Of a DNA stretch of 64,000 nucleotides, positions 55,299 to 64,000 are shown one piece after another. Position 1 is the first letter of the stretch. Every line of letters begins with the position of its first letter. Source of the stretch: Wurfbainia villosa (Eukaryota; Streptophyta; Magnoliopsida; Zingiberales; Zingiberaceae). Below the pieces are notes generated by a model. It was not told the origin of the DNA and made no database searches. It saw only the letters and a program-made list of their open reading frames with translations. The translations under genes were made by a program, and so were the position numbers. The stretch is taken from the NCBI GenBank assembly GCA_025175895.1, contig CM046006.1, positions 62,454,288-62,518,287 of the forward strand, written 5' to 3'.

Positions 55299-56894
55299 TT
55301 GATCCTTAGCGAACATGAACATGATCCCTGGACATATGACGAGGCAATCCAAGATAAAGATGTGGTATCTTGGCAAAGTGCAATGAATGCTGAGATTGAA
55401 TCTATGGATTCGAATCAGGTCTGGGAGCTAGTAGAACCACCCAATGGTGCAATAACCATTGGATGCAAGTGGATCTATAAAAGAAAGAGAGGAATAGATG
55501 GGAAGGTTGAGACCTTCAAAGCAAGGCTTGTTGCGAAGGGGTATACTCAGAAAGAGGGTATCAATTATGAGGAGACCTTTTCATCGGTAGCCATGCTTAA
55601 GTCTATCCGGATTCTCTTATGTATTGCTGCTCATATGGATTATGAGGTATGACAGATGGATGTCAAGACAACTTTTCTTAATGGAAGTCTTGAGGAAAAC
55701 ATCTATATGAAGCAACCAGAGGGATTCATTGCAAAGGGCAAAGAGCATCTTGTGTGCAAGCTTAATCGATCCATTTATGGATTGAAGCAAACTTTGAGAT
55801 CTTGGAACATCCACTTTGATGAGGTAATCCAGTCTTATGGATTTATTCAAAGTCCGGATGAGTCTTGTGTATACAAGAGATGTGACGAAAACGTAGTGAT
55901 ATTTCTTGTACTATACGTAGATGACATTTTGTTAATTGGCAACAATGTCAAGGTGTTATCGGATGTAAGGGTATGGTTGTCCAAACAGTTTGATATGAAG
56001 GACTTAAGAGAAGTGGGACACATCCTTGGGATCAAGGTTATAAGGAATCGCAGGAAAAGAATGTTGTGCTTATCTCAAGCTTCATACATAGACACCATTA
56101 TGGATCGTTTTAGCATGAAAAACTCCAAGAAAGGTTTTCTACCTTTCAGGCATGGAGTTCCTTTATATAAGGAGATGTGTCCTAAAACATCTAAGGAGAT
56201 AGAGGAGATGAAGGCAGTTCCTTATGCTTCGGCAGTAGGAAGCCTCATGTATGCGATGCTATGTACGAGACCGGATATCTGCTTTCCCATGGGCATGGTT
56301 AGCAGATATCAGTGTATTCCAGGATAGGGACATTAGACTGCGGTAAAGCATATATTAAAGTACTTGAGAAGGACTAGGGATTATATGCTAGTTTATCAGG
56401 CAGACCAATTACTCCCTGTGGGTTACACAGATTTCGACTTCCAATCAGATAGGGATAACAATAAGTCTACCTAAGGTTTTGTGTTTACTTTGGGAGGTGG
56501 AGCCATTGTATGGAGGAGTGTCAAGCAGAAATGCGTGGTGGACTCTACCATGGAAGCTGAGTATGTGGCAGCCTCTGAGGCGGCCAAAGAAGCTGTGTGG
56601 CTCAGGAACTTCTTGATGGACTTGGATGTGATTCCTGGTTTGCCCAGAACTATCACAATTTATTGTGATAATAGTGGTGCAGTTGCAAACTCGAAGGAAC
56701 CACGAGCCCATAAGGCAAGTAAACACATAGAGCGCAAGTACCACCTGATACGAGAAATTGTAAAGAGAGGAGAAGTTGCTGTGGCCAAGATTGCATCGGA
56801 GGATAACCTGGCAGATCCTTTCACTAAGGCCCTTCCAGCGAGAGCTTTTGATAAGCATGTGGAGGGAATGGGAATCAGATGTATGGCAGTTTGA
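55299..56894 (+). pseudogene. pol: Reverse transcriptase-RNase H of element F
   Basis: RT from 'WELVEPPNGAITIGCKWIYK', TGA for Trp at 55650, catalytic YVDD intact at 55914-55925. RNase H from about 56340, with stops at 56325, 56335 and 56473. The final part, 'STMEAEYVAASEAAKEAVW' to 'DPFTKALPARAFDKHVEGMG', is open to TGA 56892. All domains are present and only point lesions inactivate it. Confidence 0.9.
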
Positions 56895-56912
56895 GGACAG
56901 CATAATCTTTTA

Positions 56913-56927
56913 GTATAAGTGGGAGAT
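56913..56927 (+). promoter_or_regulatory. Polypurine tract of element F
   Basis: AGTATAAGTGGGAGAT adjoining the 3' LTR, as in A. Confidence 0.85.
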
Positions 56928-58779
56928 TGTTGGGATGTATACTGAAAAGTCTATCTTTTGTATGAACATCTTTATTTTGAAATAAGAATCATATGATCAT
57001 TGTTTGCATATTTATGGGTATGTATATTTGTCTGATACATTACATTGTAGATAACATGGTGTGTAGTGTCACACAGGAGATCATGTTATCGGTTCATTGT
57101 AAAGTATAAGTAAAGGCTCACAACCAAGATGGTTATGGACAAACCATTGGAATGATTGTAGTGTGATTTGGTATTGGTTTGTCTTGACCATAGAATTATA
57201 CTAGTACACTTTGTGTGTATTGAGCAAGACCGATATAGAGCTGATTCGATTTATTGTTGACTACATAATCGAATCGAACCTCAGATATTATCTTGTACAT
57301 GCTCTTAATCCCGATATAATAATGGGCACATATACTTAGTATTCATTTCTTTGATTTACTAATGGGCGAGATTTATAGAGTAAATCAGTAGGCTCGGTAA
57401 GATGGGAAATGGTATTATTTATATGGTGTGCTGTTGATTATAGGAGGAAACCGTGTCCTATATATTAGGATGATGATATCCCCTTGAGGAGCTCTTAAGG
57501 TTCATCATGTAAACCCTATAGGTGGACTTGGTCCGACATGATGATAAGGTTGAGTGATACTACTCATGGAGTTAGATGTTGATTAATTAATTGTCAGTAA
57601 ATAATTAATTGACAGACATTCGAGATCTTAAACACGGGGAGATAAATGCACAAATAATATATGGAGCCCATATTAACTTATGGGGGTTGGTGAGGTAGAT
57701 CAATGATAATCGTCTAGTGGAATGGATTATCATTAATAGATCGAACTTTATGTGGGATTGATCCATTGGGTGGCCAAGATCCAACTCCTCCTCATGGTCC
57801 CTATTGTAGCCTATTAAAACCTCATGGAGCCTAGATCCGATGGTGGAAAATAAAACTCTCGATCTGACGGTGGAAATTAAATCTTTAGATCCGACGGTTG
57901 AGATTAATTCTCTAGATCCGATGGTTGAGATTAAATCCCTAGAACCAACGGTGGAGATTAAAGGGAGGCTTGAGCCCAACTCTATAAATAAGGGCTTATG
58001 GCTTGGGCGGCAACACATTGAAGAGGGGATTAGGGTTTGGGCGGCTAGGGCTTTGAGGCTTGGGCCGCCACACTTTTGGAAGGTTTTTCCTAGGGTTTTG
58101 GCTAGCGCCCCTTTCCTTCTCTCAACCTTGGCCGACGCCCAACCTCTTCTTCCTCTTCTCCTTTGCCGGTGGAAACAAGGGTTAGGGTGATTCCTTGGAG
58201 CTCTTGACCGGCGCCCACTTCCTCTTCTATTCTCTTTTTGGCCGGCGACAAGCATCGAGGTTGGAGCTTGGTGGTCGGTTAAAGGAAGGAGAAGAGTTTT
58301 GTTTTATCATCTTCCTTTGTTCGGCGTGAACAAGGAAAGGAAGATTGGTGATCTAGGAAGCTTCGACTTTTGGAAGATCGTCGCCCACACGACGTCCAAA
58401 AGGAGGAAGGACATACAATAGAAGATCGAGAGGTATAATGCTTGTTTATATTCTTTTGTATTATGTCTATAATTGTTTTTCAATTATATGCATGTTGTAT
58501 GTTTTGTTATGTGTCAAATTTACTTGAACCCCGAATACAAACACAAAAACTGGCGATCCGTACATCGTCTATTCCGCAGCTATTCGGAGAATTGAGGTAG
58601 GTTGCTTGAACAACAAGTTTGTTCAAGTGACCACTCTAATCGAATAGCACGACGATGAAACGATTGCTTGAGTAATCCATCTTTGTCAAGGATAAATTTT
58701 TTTTATCCGGGGACGTAGACGGGATCACCATGAACAAGCGACCGAGTTGAAGTGGGAAGCGAAGTTTCCCCTCCCTTCA
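56928..58779 (+). repeat. 3' LTR of copia element F
   Basis: 1,852 bp, TGTTGGGATG...CCCTTCA; TATA box TATAAATA at 57983-57990; shows the intact site (ACATACAATAGAAG near 58411) into which E inserted in the 5' LTR. Followed by GATCA. Confidence 0.95.
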
Positions 58780-58784
58780 GATCA

Positions 58785-59330
58785 CACTCCCACTAACATT
58801 CTTATACAAATAGGGCTCCTCAGGATTTTGTGAGAAATCAAACTATTTGATTGCCTCATCAAAATGGATATTCCAACTCGTGGATGCTTGCTTCAATCCA
58901 TAAATGGATCGTTGAAGCTTGCATACTTTGTTCTTGTCAATGGATGTTAAACCCTTAGGTTGTATCATATATACATCCTTAGATAGATATCCATTAACAA
59001 AAGATATTTTCACATCCATCTTCTATATCTCATAATCAAAATGAGTTGTTATGGCTAGGAGTATCCGAATGGATTTAAGCATAGCTACTAGTGAAAAGGT
59101 TTCGTCAGAGTCAACACCTTGTCTTTGACGATAGCCTTTTGCCATTAATCTAGATTTATAGGTAATAATATTACCATCCATGTCGATTTTCTTCTCGAAA
59201 ACCCACTTGCACCTTATAGGCATTATGCCTTCAGGTGGGTCCACCAAGTTCCAAACTTGGTTTTCATACATGGAATCCATTTCTAATTTCATGGTTGTTA
59301 GCCACCTATCCCTGTCTGAACTATTCAGTG
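58785..59330 (-). pseudogene. pol: RT N-terminal part of element D
   Basis: The minus strand reads 'MDSMYENQVWNLVDPPEGIM', 'KSRLMAKGYRQRQGVDSDE' and 'MLKSIRILLAITTHFDYEI', then a stop and the segment up to 'NVSGSVI' at the F insertion. Continuous with 40413 once F is removed ('VSGSVIVFLVLYVND'). Homologous to E RT. Confidence 0.88.
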
Positions 59331-59550
59331 CCTCTTCATGGGTTCCTCATCCTCTATGAGCAACACGTCATTAGATTCACTTATGAGAAATCCATATCTC
59401 TCAGGAATCTTATGTGTCTTACTAGATATACGAGGAGGTGGTGTATCATCAGGTTCAACTATTATCTCATCTGAATGAGTAATCAACTGTGGTTCTTAAC
59501 TAGGCATCTCTTCTGTGTCTATCGGAGTCTCTTGAACTGTCTAGTTCCAT
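59331..59550 (-). other. Integrase-RT linker of element D
   Basis: Degenerate linker with many stops on the minus strand; corresponds to the variable region near 47560-47800 in E. Fragments such as 'SSDRDRWL' are recognisable. Confidence 0.6.
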
Positions 59551-60440
59551 CTAACTCCCACTGTTTTCCTGTAAGAGAAACTCCTTCTCTAGGAATACAA
59601 CATGCCTTGAAACAAACACCTTTTGTTCCAAGGGGTGATAGAATTGGTAATCCCTTATTTCCTTAGGGTAACCAATAAATAGACACTTATCAGACTTAGC
59701 CTCCAGCTTGTATGATACTGTCCTCTTCACATAAGCAGGACAACCCCATATCTTCAAATAAGATAAATGAGGTTTTCTACTATTCCACATCTCATATGGA
59801 GTAGTAGAGACTGCCTTAGTCGAGACTTTATTTAACAAGAAAATAACAGTCTCGAGTGCGTAACTCCAAAAGGTTTTTGGAAGACTTGTATGCTGCATCA
59901 TTGACCTAACCATGTCCAACAAGGTTCGGTTTCGCCTTTTAGCCACACCATTATGTTGTGGGGTGTAAGGTGGAGGCCTTTGGGACAAGATGCCATTGTC
60001 CTTTAGATAATCTTGAAACTCTTGGCTTAAGTATTCACCACCTCGATCCGATCGAAGTATTTTAATATCTTTCCCAAGTTGTTTCTCTGCTTCGTTTTTG
60101 AAATCTTTAAACCTTTCAAAGACTTTAGACTTGTACCTTAACAGATACAAATACCCATATCGTGAATAATCATCGATAAAGATAACGAAGTAGTTATAAC
60201 CTCCTATGACATGAGTTGACATTGGTCCACATACATCAGTATGTACAAGGCCCAATACCTCAATTGCCCGTTCACCTTTTTCCCTAAAAGGTAACTTAGT
60301 CATCTTTCCTTTTAAGCATGAAGCACATGTATCTAATGAATCTGATTCATAAGACTCCAAAATGCGAAGCTTATGCAGTTTGGACATGCATTCTTTTCTT
60401 ATATGACCAAGATGACAATGCATAATTGCAAGGTTAACTG
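59551..60440 (-). pseudogene. pol: Integrase of element D, catalytic Glu replaced
   Basis: An open minus-strand frame of 290 codons. Pre-integrase 'CHLGHIRKECMSKLHKLRI', CxxC in 'CASCLKGKMTKLPF', first Asp in 'HTDVCGPMSTHVIGGYNYF', second Asp in 'LRSDRGGEYLSQEF'. The third catalytic residue is altered: 'HNGVAKRRNRTLL' has Lys where E and B have Glu. The C-terminal 'YLKIWGCPAYVKRTV' and 'GYPKEIRDYQFYHP' follow. Despite the long open frame it should be inactive. Confidence 0.9.
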
Positions 60441-60566
60441 ATTATCTAACTTAGCACATTTTCTATTTGATTCAATATTGAATATCTCGTTGGACGTATC
60501 TAACGTGTAGATTCCATTATTTAACATTCATGTAGCATAAAGAATACTATTTAACATAATGTAACA
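60441..60566 (-). other. Protease-integrase linker of element D
   Basis: Short degenerate segment with stops, corresponding to 46540-46660 in E. Nothing else seen. Confidence 0.55.
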
Positions 60567-60869
60567 CTAATTATTATTGAACATCAAATGATAACCTTTC
60601 TTATTCAAACATGAAATAGAAACAATGTTCTTTAGTAATGCAGGGATATAAAAACAATCATCCAACTCTATAACCAATCCCATAGAAATTCGCAACATAT
60701 AAGTTTCCTTGGATACAAAAATAACTTTTGCTCCATTACCAACCCTTAGATCTACTTCTCCCTCAACCAGTCTTCTTCTATTCCTGAGCCCCTTTATGTC
60801 ACTACACATATGTGAGCCGCACCCGATATCCAATACCCAAGTGTTAGAAGAAACAGTATGACATTCAAT
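60567..60869 (-). pseudogene. pol: Protease of element D, catalytic triad altered
   Basis: The minus strand reads 'TWVLDIGCGSHMCSDIKGLR', so the DTG triad is DIG. It continues 'VEGEVDLRVGNGAKV' and 'CFYIPALLKNIVSISCLNKK'. The segment begins abruptly at 60869, where LTR S3 starts; gag is not in the window. Confidence 0.87.
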
Positions 60870-62097
60870 TGTTGGAGAATCGTGGCCCGGTTAGAAGGGG
60901 GGGGTTGAATGGCCTTTTGCGTGCTTGATGGAAATCGTTCGTTCTTGCGAGCTTTTCTACGATACTCGTTAGCGCGCACAGTAGAAATAATAATAAAGCA
61001 AAATGAAATACACAATTACACACAAGAACACAACGATATACGTGGTTCAGAACCTTAGAGTTCCTACTCTATGGGGTGAGCTCGACGAGCTCGAGTGATG
61101 AACACACCACTACCAAAAACTCCTTCTCAACAACAAGTTGGAGGTGGAGAAACCTCGTACAAGCGATTACAAAAGTAATACAATGAAATACAACAAATAC
61201 ACTAAGCAATACACAAAAACAAGTAAAGAACACTTTACACAAGAACTTTGGATTGCTTGCTTGTTGTTTGCTTTGGATTGGTCTTCAAGGTCTAGAATGC
61301 AGCAGCAATTCCCCTCCAAAATTGCCCCAAAAATCAAAGTGAAAATCCTTCCCAAGCTCCTCCTTTTATGCTTGTCTCGGGCTAATTTCGCGCCTGACAA
61401 TCGATTGCCATAAGGCCCCAGTCGACTTCTCCTGTAGCTGTTGTGAGACAATGGCCTAATCCACATTGGCATTCAACCAACAGATACACTGGAAGTCAAT
61501 TGCCCATTACCATCAGTCGACTGCCAACCCCGTAGCTAATAGATCAGTCAGCTACTGAGCATATTGTGCTCGCAACCAACACTGGCAGTCGACTGCTCCT
61601 CCATGGCAGTGGACTACCAAAAGGCCAGTCGACTGCCAAGCATCGCAATGAAGTCGAACGCTAGTCGGCTGCCCCCAGTCGACTGGGACATATCACCAGT
61701 CGATTGTTGTCGGGTAAAACCTCAAACACATGTTGTATGAGCATCCGACCATTAGGTAAAATCTCAAACAACATGTTTGAGCATCCGACACTTGACCTCA
61801 GTCACTTGGCCAAGTTCACCTCATCCATGAGGTTTAACCCAAGACACCCTTAGCTTAGACCTAAGCCTTCTAGCTACCTCTACTAGCTTTGCACCTATCG
61901 CATCCCTCTAAGTCATCCATGACTTGTTCATCCATGCGCGGATCCCTCCAAGTCTTCCATGACTTGTTCATCCATACGCTAGCATCAAGGTGCTTTCTTT
62001 GGCTATTGTCAAGCTCTCGGTGTATACACCGCCAAGGTACATATGGACTTATGCTCCCAAGACTACCGCTTAGCCTTACACAGCCAAATCACCCCTT
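60870..62097 (-). mobile_element. SIRE-like copia LTR S3, reversed, 5' truncated
   Basis: The minus-strand LTR ends ...GGGCCACGATTCTCCAACA at 60870. On plus it shows the reversed landmarks of S4: a G-run with GGTTGAATGGCC, 'ACGTGGTTCAGAACC', 'GGTGGAGAAACCTC', AGTCGACT palindromes (61420-61690) and 'CTAGCTACC'. Compared with S4 the first 100 bp or so of the LTR are absent at its right edge. No PBS lies beyond its end, so it is a truncated solo LTR. Target duplication not found. Confidence 0.7.
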
Positions 62098-62198
62098 GTG
62101 TTGGTGCAATCGACCCAAGTCACGATTAACCGAACTCGAGTTTGACTCGAGTAGTATTTTGATGTTTGGCATGGATGTCTGATATGTGATGGGGAGAT
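62098..62198. other. Short spacer between head-to-head LTRs
   Basis: It begins TGTTGGTGCAATCGACCC at 62099, which resembles the S4 LTR start TGTTGATGCAATAGACCC, and ends in a purine tract GATGGGGAGAT directly before 62199. It could be the first 100 bp of another LTR copy or the last internal bases of an element upstream of S4. I cannot decide which. Confidence 0.4.
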
Positions 62199-63456
62199 TG
62201 TTGATGCAATAGACCCAGGTTAGTATTTGATGTTTGATGATGGTTTGACCATTGTCATGGAAAGTCCAAGGGGAATATTGGTGGTGTAAAGTCCAAGCAG
62301 GAGTCTTGGTAGCATATGTCTAATGGTTGGCGACGTAAAGTCTAAGCGGAGTCTTGGCAGTGTAAGCCCAATGTGCCTTGGCAGTGTAGACCACATTAGC
62401 ATGACAATAGCTAATGGAAGCACCTAAAGGCTAGCGTATGGATGAATAAGTCATGGATGACTTGGAGGGATCTGATAGGCACAAGGCTGACAGAGGTGGC
62501 TAGAAGGCTTAGGTCTAGGCTAAGGGTGGTCTAGCAAGTATGGGGACACCATACTTGGGGTTAAACCTCATGGTTGAGGTTGTCAGTTGACTGGTGTTAT
62601 GGACCAGTCGACTGGTTGAGTGTTTTGATACTTAGCAGCTGAGTTGACACTCAGCAGTCGACTGGAATTATGGCCGGTTAGACTGCTTTGAGTCGACTAG
62701 TGCTCGACTGCCGTTTAAGGGAAGAAAAGGCATGGAAGTCGACTGCCATATATGGCAACCGAGTGATGGTTCGACCACAAGCACAGAACACTCCATAGTC
62801 GACTGGGCAATCGGCTACGGGTGCTGTTAGTCGACTGCCAATGTTGGCAGTTGACTGATGAGAGTCCCGTTGAAATCTTTCCAGCGTGGATCGAACCGTT
62901 GTCTCACAACAACTGTGTTGGCAGTCGACTGGTGCTTTATGGAAGTCGACTGCCAGGGGGGAAATTAGCCCGATGCAGGTTATAAAGGTAGCTTGGAAGG
63001 AGGGATTTTGGCATGGTTCTCTTGGGTGATTTGAAGGGGAATAGTTGGTGCTTTCCAGTCCTTCAAGGCTAGTCCAAGGCAATCAAAGATCAAGCAATCT
63101 AAAGCTCTTTGTAAAGTTTTCTTTACTTGCATTCCATTATATTTGCTTGTATTCTTATTGTATTAATGTTGTATACATTGTACGAGGGTTTTCCACCTCC
63201 GGATTGTTCCAAGAAGGAGTTTATTGAGTAGTGGTGTGTGATTGGCATCGCTAGAGCTCTTACGAGCCCAATCAGTGGAGTAGGAACCATTCAGTTCCGA
63301 ACCACGTTATATCGTATTATTGTGTTTGTATTTGTGTTGTATTATTGCTTTATTTCCGCTGCGCACTAATCAATTTGTAGCAAGCACGATTGATTTCCTC
63401 CATCCAACGACGAATCACTATTCACCCCCCTCTAGCGGTCAACGAACGACCCTACA
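62199..63456 (+). repeat. 5' LTR of SIRE-like copia element S4
   Basis: 1,258 bp, TGTTGATGCAATAGACCC...ACGACCCTACA, followed by a PBS. Holds AGTCGACT palindromes (62590-62960), a TATA box TATAAAGG at 62981-62988, and the C-run plus CTCTAG near the end. Colinear with S1. Confidence 0.82.
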
Positions 63457-63458
63457 AT

Positions 63459-63471
63459 TGGTATCAGAGCC
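63459..63471 (+). promoter_or_regulatory. Primer-binding site of element S4
   Basis: TGGTATCAGAGCC two bases after the LTR end, complement of initiator-Met tRNA. Confidence 0.92.
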
Positions 63472-63533
63472 GGGGACTCTTCTACGGACTAACCGCCGGG
63501 AGCAAAAGACGCTAGAGGGTGAAGAGGAAGAAG

Positions 63534-63822
63534 ATGGAGTTTAAAGAACAACAAGGATGGGACATTAACACACCGGTCCAATATACCCTCTATGGACGAG
63601 AAAGCTTTAATTCATGGAAGAGAAGAATTGAAGATTTCATCATGATGAGGGATTTTGAAGAATGGTCCATTTTGATGGAAGGATTTGAATATCCAAGAGG
63701 ACCAAAGCAAGGATTCCTCAAGAGGAAGAGATGGAGTGAGGAACAACTCCAAAGATTCGAGAAAAACACAAAGGTAATAAAATTCTTGGTTGATTTGATT
63801 CCTAACGACATTGTGTGTATGT
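63534..63822 (+). pseudogene. gag: gag N-terminus of element S4, cut by S5
   Basis: Starts at ATG 63534 (MEFKEQQGWDINTPVQYTLY); the frame extends upstream to a GTG at 63519, which is unlikely to be used. The pattern 'GRESFNSWKRRIEDFIMMRD' and 'EEWSILMEG' matches the N-terminal gag domain of SIRE-type copia elements (substrate-binding-like fold, Trp in SFNSWK). Only about 96 codons remain; the frame is ended by reversed LTR S5 at 63823. Leader is only about 60 bp, far shorter than in the alpha and beta families. Confidence 0.8.
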
Positions 63823-64000
63823 TGTAGGGGATCGATCGACCGGCTAGAGGGGGGTGAATAACCCTCTTTCGTTGGATGAAGTAATTTGCTTGTCTACAAA
63901 GAGATTAGCACAAGCGGAATACTAATAAAGACAAGCAAATAAACAATAAAGACAAAGCAATGCTAACACCGAAATATAACGTGGTTCACGGCTACGCGGC
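63823..64000 (-). mobile_element. SIRE-like copia LTR S5, reversed, runs off window
   Basis: On plus it starts TGTAGGGGATCGATCGACC; the minus strand therefore ends with a C-run plus CTCTAGCC and ...CCCCTACA, the S-family 3' LTR end. It also shows 'ACGTGGTTCACGG'. It interrupts the S4 gag; TATGT (63818-63822) should be its left target duplication. Confidence 0.75.

Larger units (their letters stand above)
40419..58779 (+). mobile_element. Copia-alpha element F, containing element E
   Basis: Same family as A and B, TG...CA LTRs, flanked by GATCA (40414-40418 and 58780-58784), inserted in the RT of D just before the YVDD position. The 5' LTR is split by E (TSD CAATA). Without E it is about 8.72 kb with every domain present: gag, knuckle, protease, integrase, RT, RNase H. 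The copy is full length but has about eleven stops and one frameshift. LTR divergence over the first 275 bp is about 3% by eye. Confidence 0.95.
12431..60869 (-). mobile_element. Copia-beta element D, fragmented by G and F, 5' end missing
   Basis: A minus-strand copia element seen in pieces: protease (60567-60869), integrase (59551-60440), RT N-part (58785-59330), RT C-part (40072-40413), RNase H (39390-40000), polypurine tract, and 3' LTR (39364-38755 then 13697-12431). G split the LTR (TSD GGTAT) and F split RT (TSD GATCA); removing them makes the reading and the LTR continuous. Gag, leader and 5' LTR are not seen, because SIRE-like LTR S3 begins at 60870. Its proteins and LTR start resemble element E. 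Several catalytic residues are lost. Confidence 0.88.

Overview
The window is plant nuclear DNA made almost entirely of LTR retrotransposons inserted into one another. The evidence is Ty1/copia gag-pol remnants with primer-binding sites for plant initiator-Met tRNA, a Ty3/gypsy element of the Ogre/Tat/Athila group, gypsy solo LTRs of about 3 kb, and LTRs with plant-like TATA boxes. I see no convincing host gene, tRNA, rRNA or CRISPR array. The species cannot be fixed from the sequence; a flowering plant with heterochromatic, transposon-rich chromosomes fits. Most premature stops look like C-to-T decay of CAG, CGA or TGG codons, as expected for methylated, silenced copies.

Layout. 1-2731: an LTR ending at 1296 and a truncated LTR (2105-2731) of a SIRE-like copia family rich in AGTCGACT palindromes, with about 0.8 kb of unassigned GC-rich DNA between them. 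3102-12419: one minus-strand copia LTR (element C) split by complete copia element A (3676-11132, target-site duplication ACTAC). 12431-60869: minus-strand copia element D, itself split twice. Its LTR was hit by gypsy element G (13698-38749, TSD GGTAT). Its reverse transcriptase was hit by copia element F (40419-58779, TSD GATCA). 60870-64000: further SIRE-like LTRs (one reversed), a 5' LTR with PBS and a gag start, and a reversed LTR that interrupts that gag at the window edge.

Nesting. G (minus strand) carries copia B (15451-30164, TSD CTGCC/CTTCC) in its 3' LTR and gypsy solo LTR T3 (32040-35038, TSD GGTAC) in its integrase. B carries solo LTRs T1 (19340-22308, TSD CTGAT) and T2 (24221-27553, TSD AAGGC), giving four levels: D, G, B, T1/T2. 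F carries copia E (41913-51549, TSD CAATA) in its 5' LTR. A, B and F are one family (here copia-alpha). D and E are a second family (copia-beta). E is the least damaged copy: it keeps a complete RT-RNase H frame and its LTRs differ by only a few percent by eye.

Function. Each copia element is built as LTR, PBS, roughly 1-kb untranslated leader, gag (with CCHC knuckle), protease, integrase, RT, RNase H, polypurine tract, LTR. None looks able to move by itself. The most interesting unexplained structure is in the leaders: small hairpins repeated three times in each alpha element (loop CCATC or ACATC, stems that differ but mostly still pair) and four times in E (TTGGA-CTCTC-TCCAA). They are candidates for RNA packaging or dimerisation signals.
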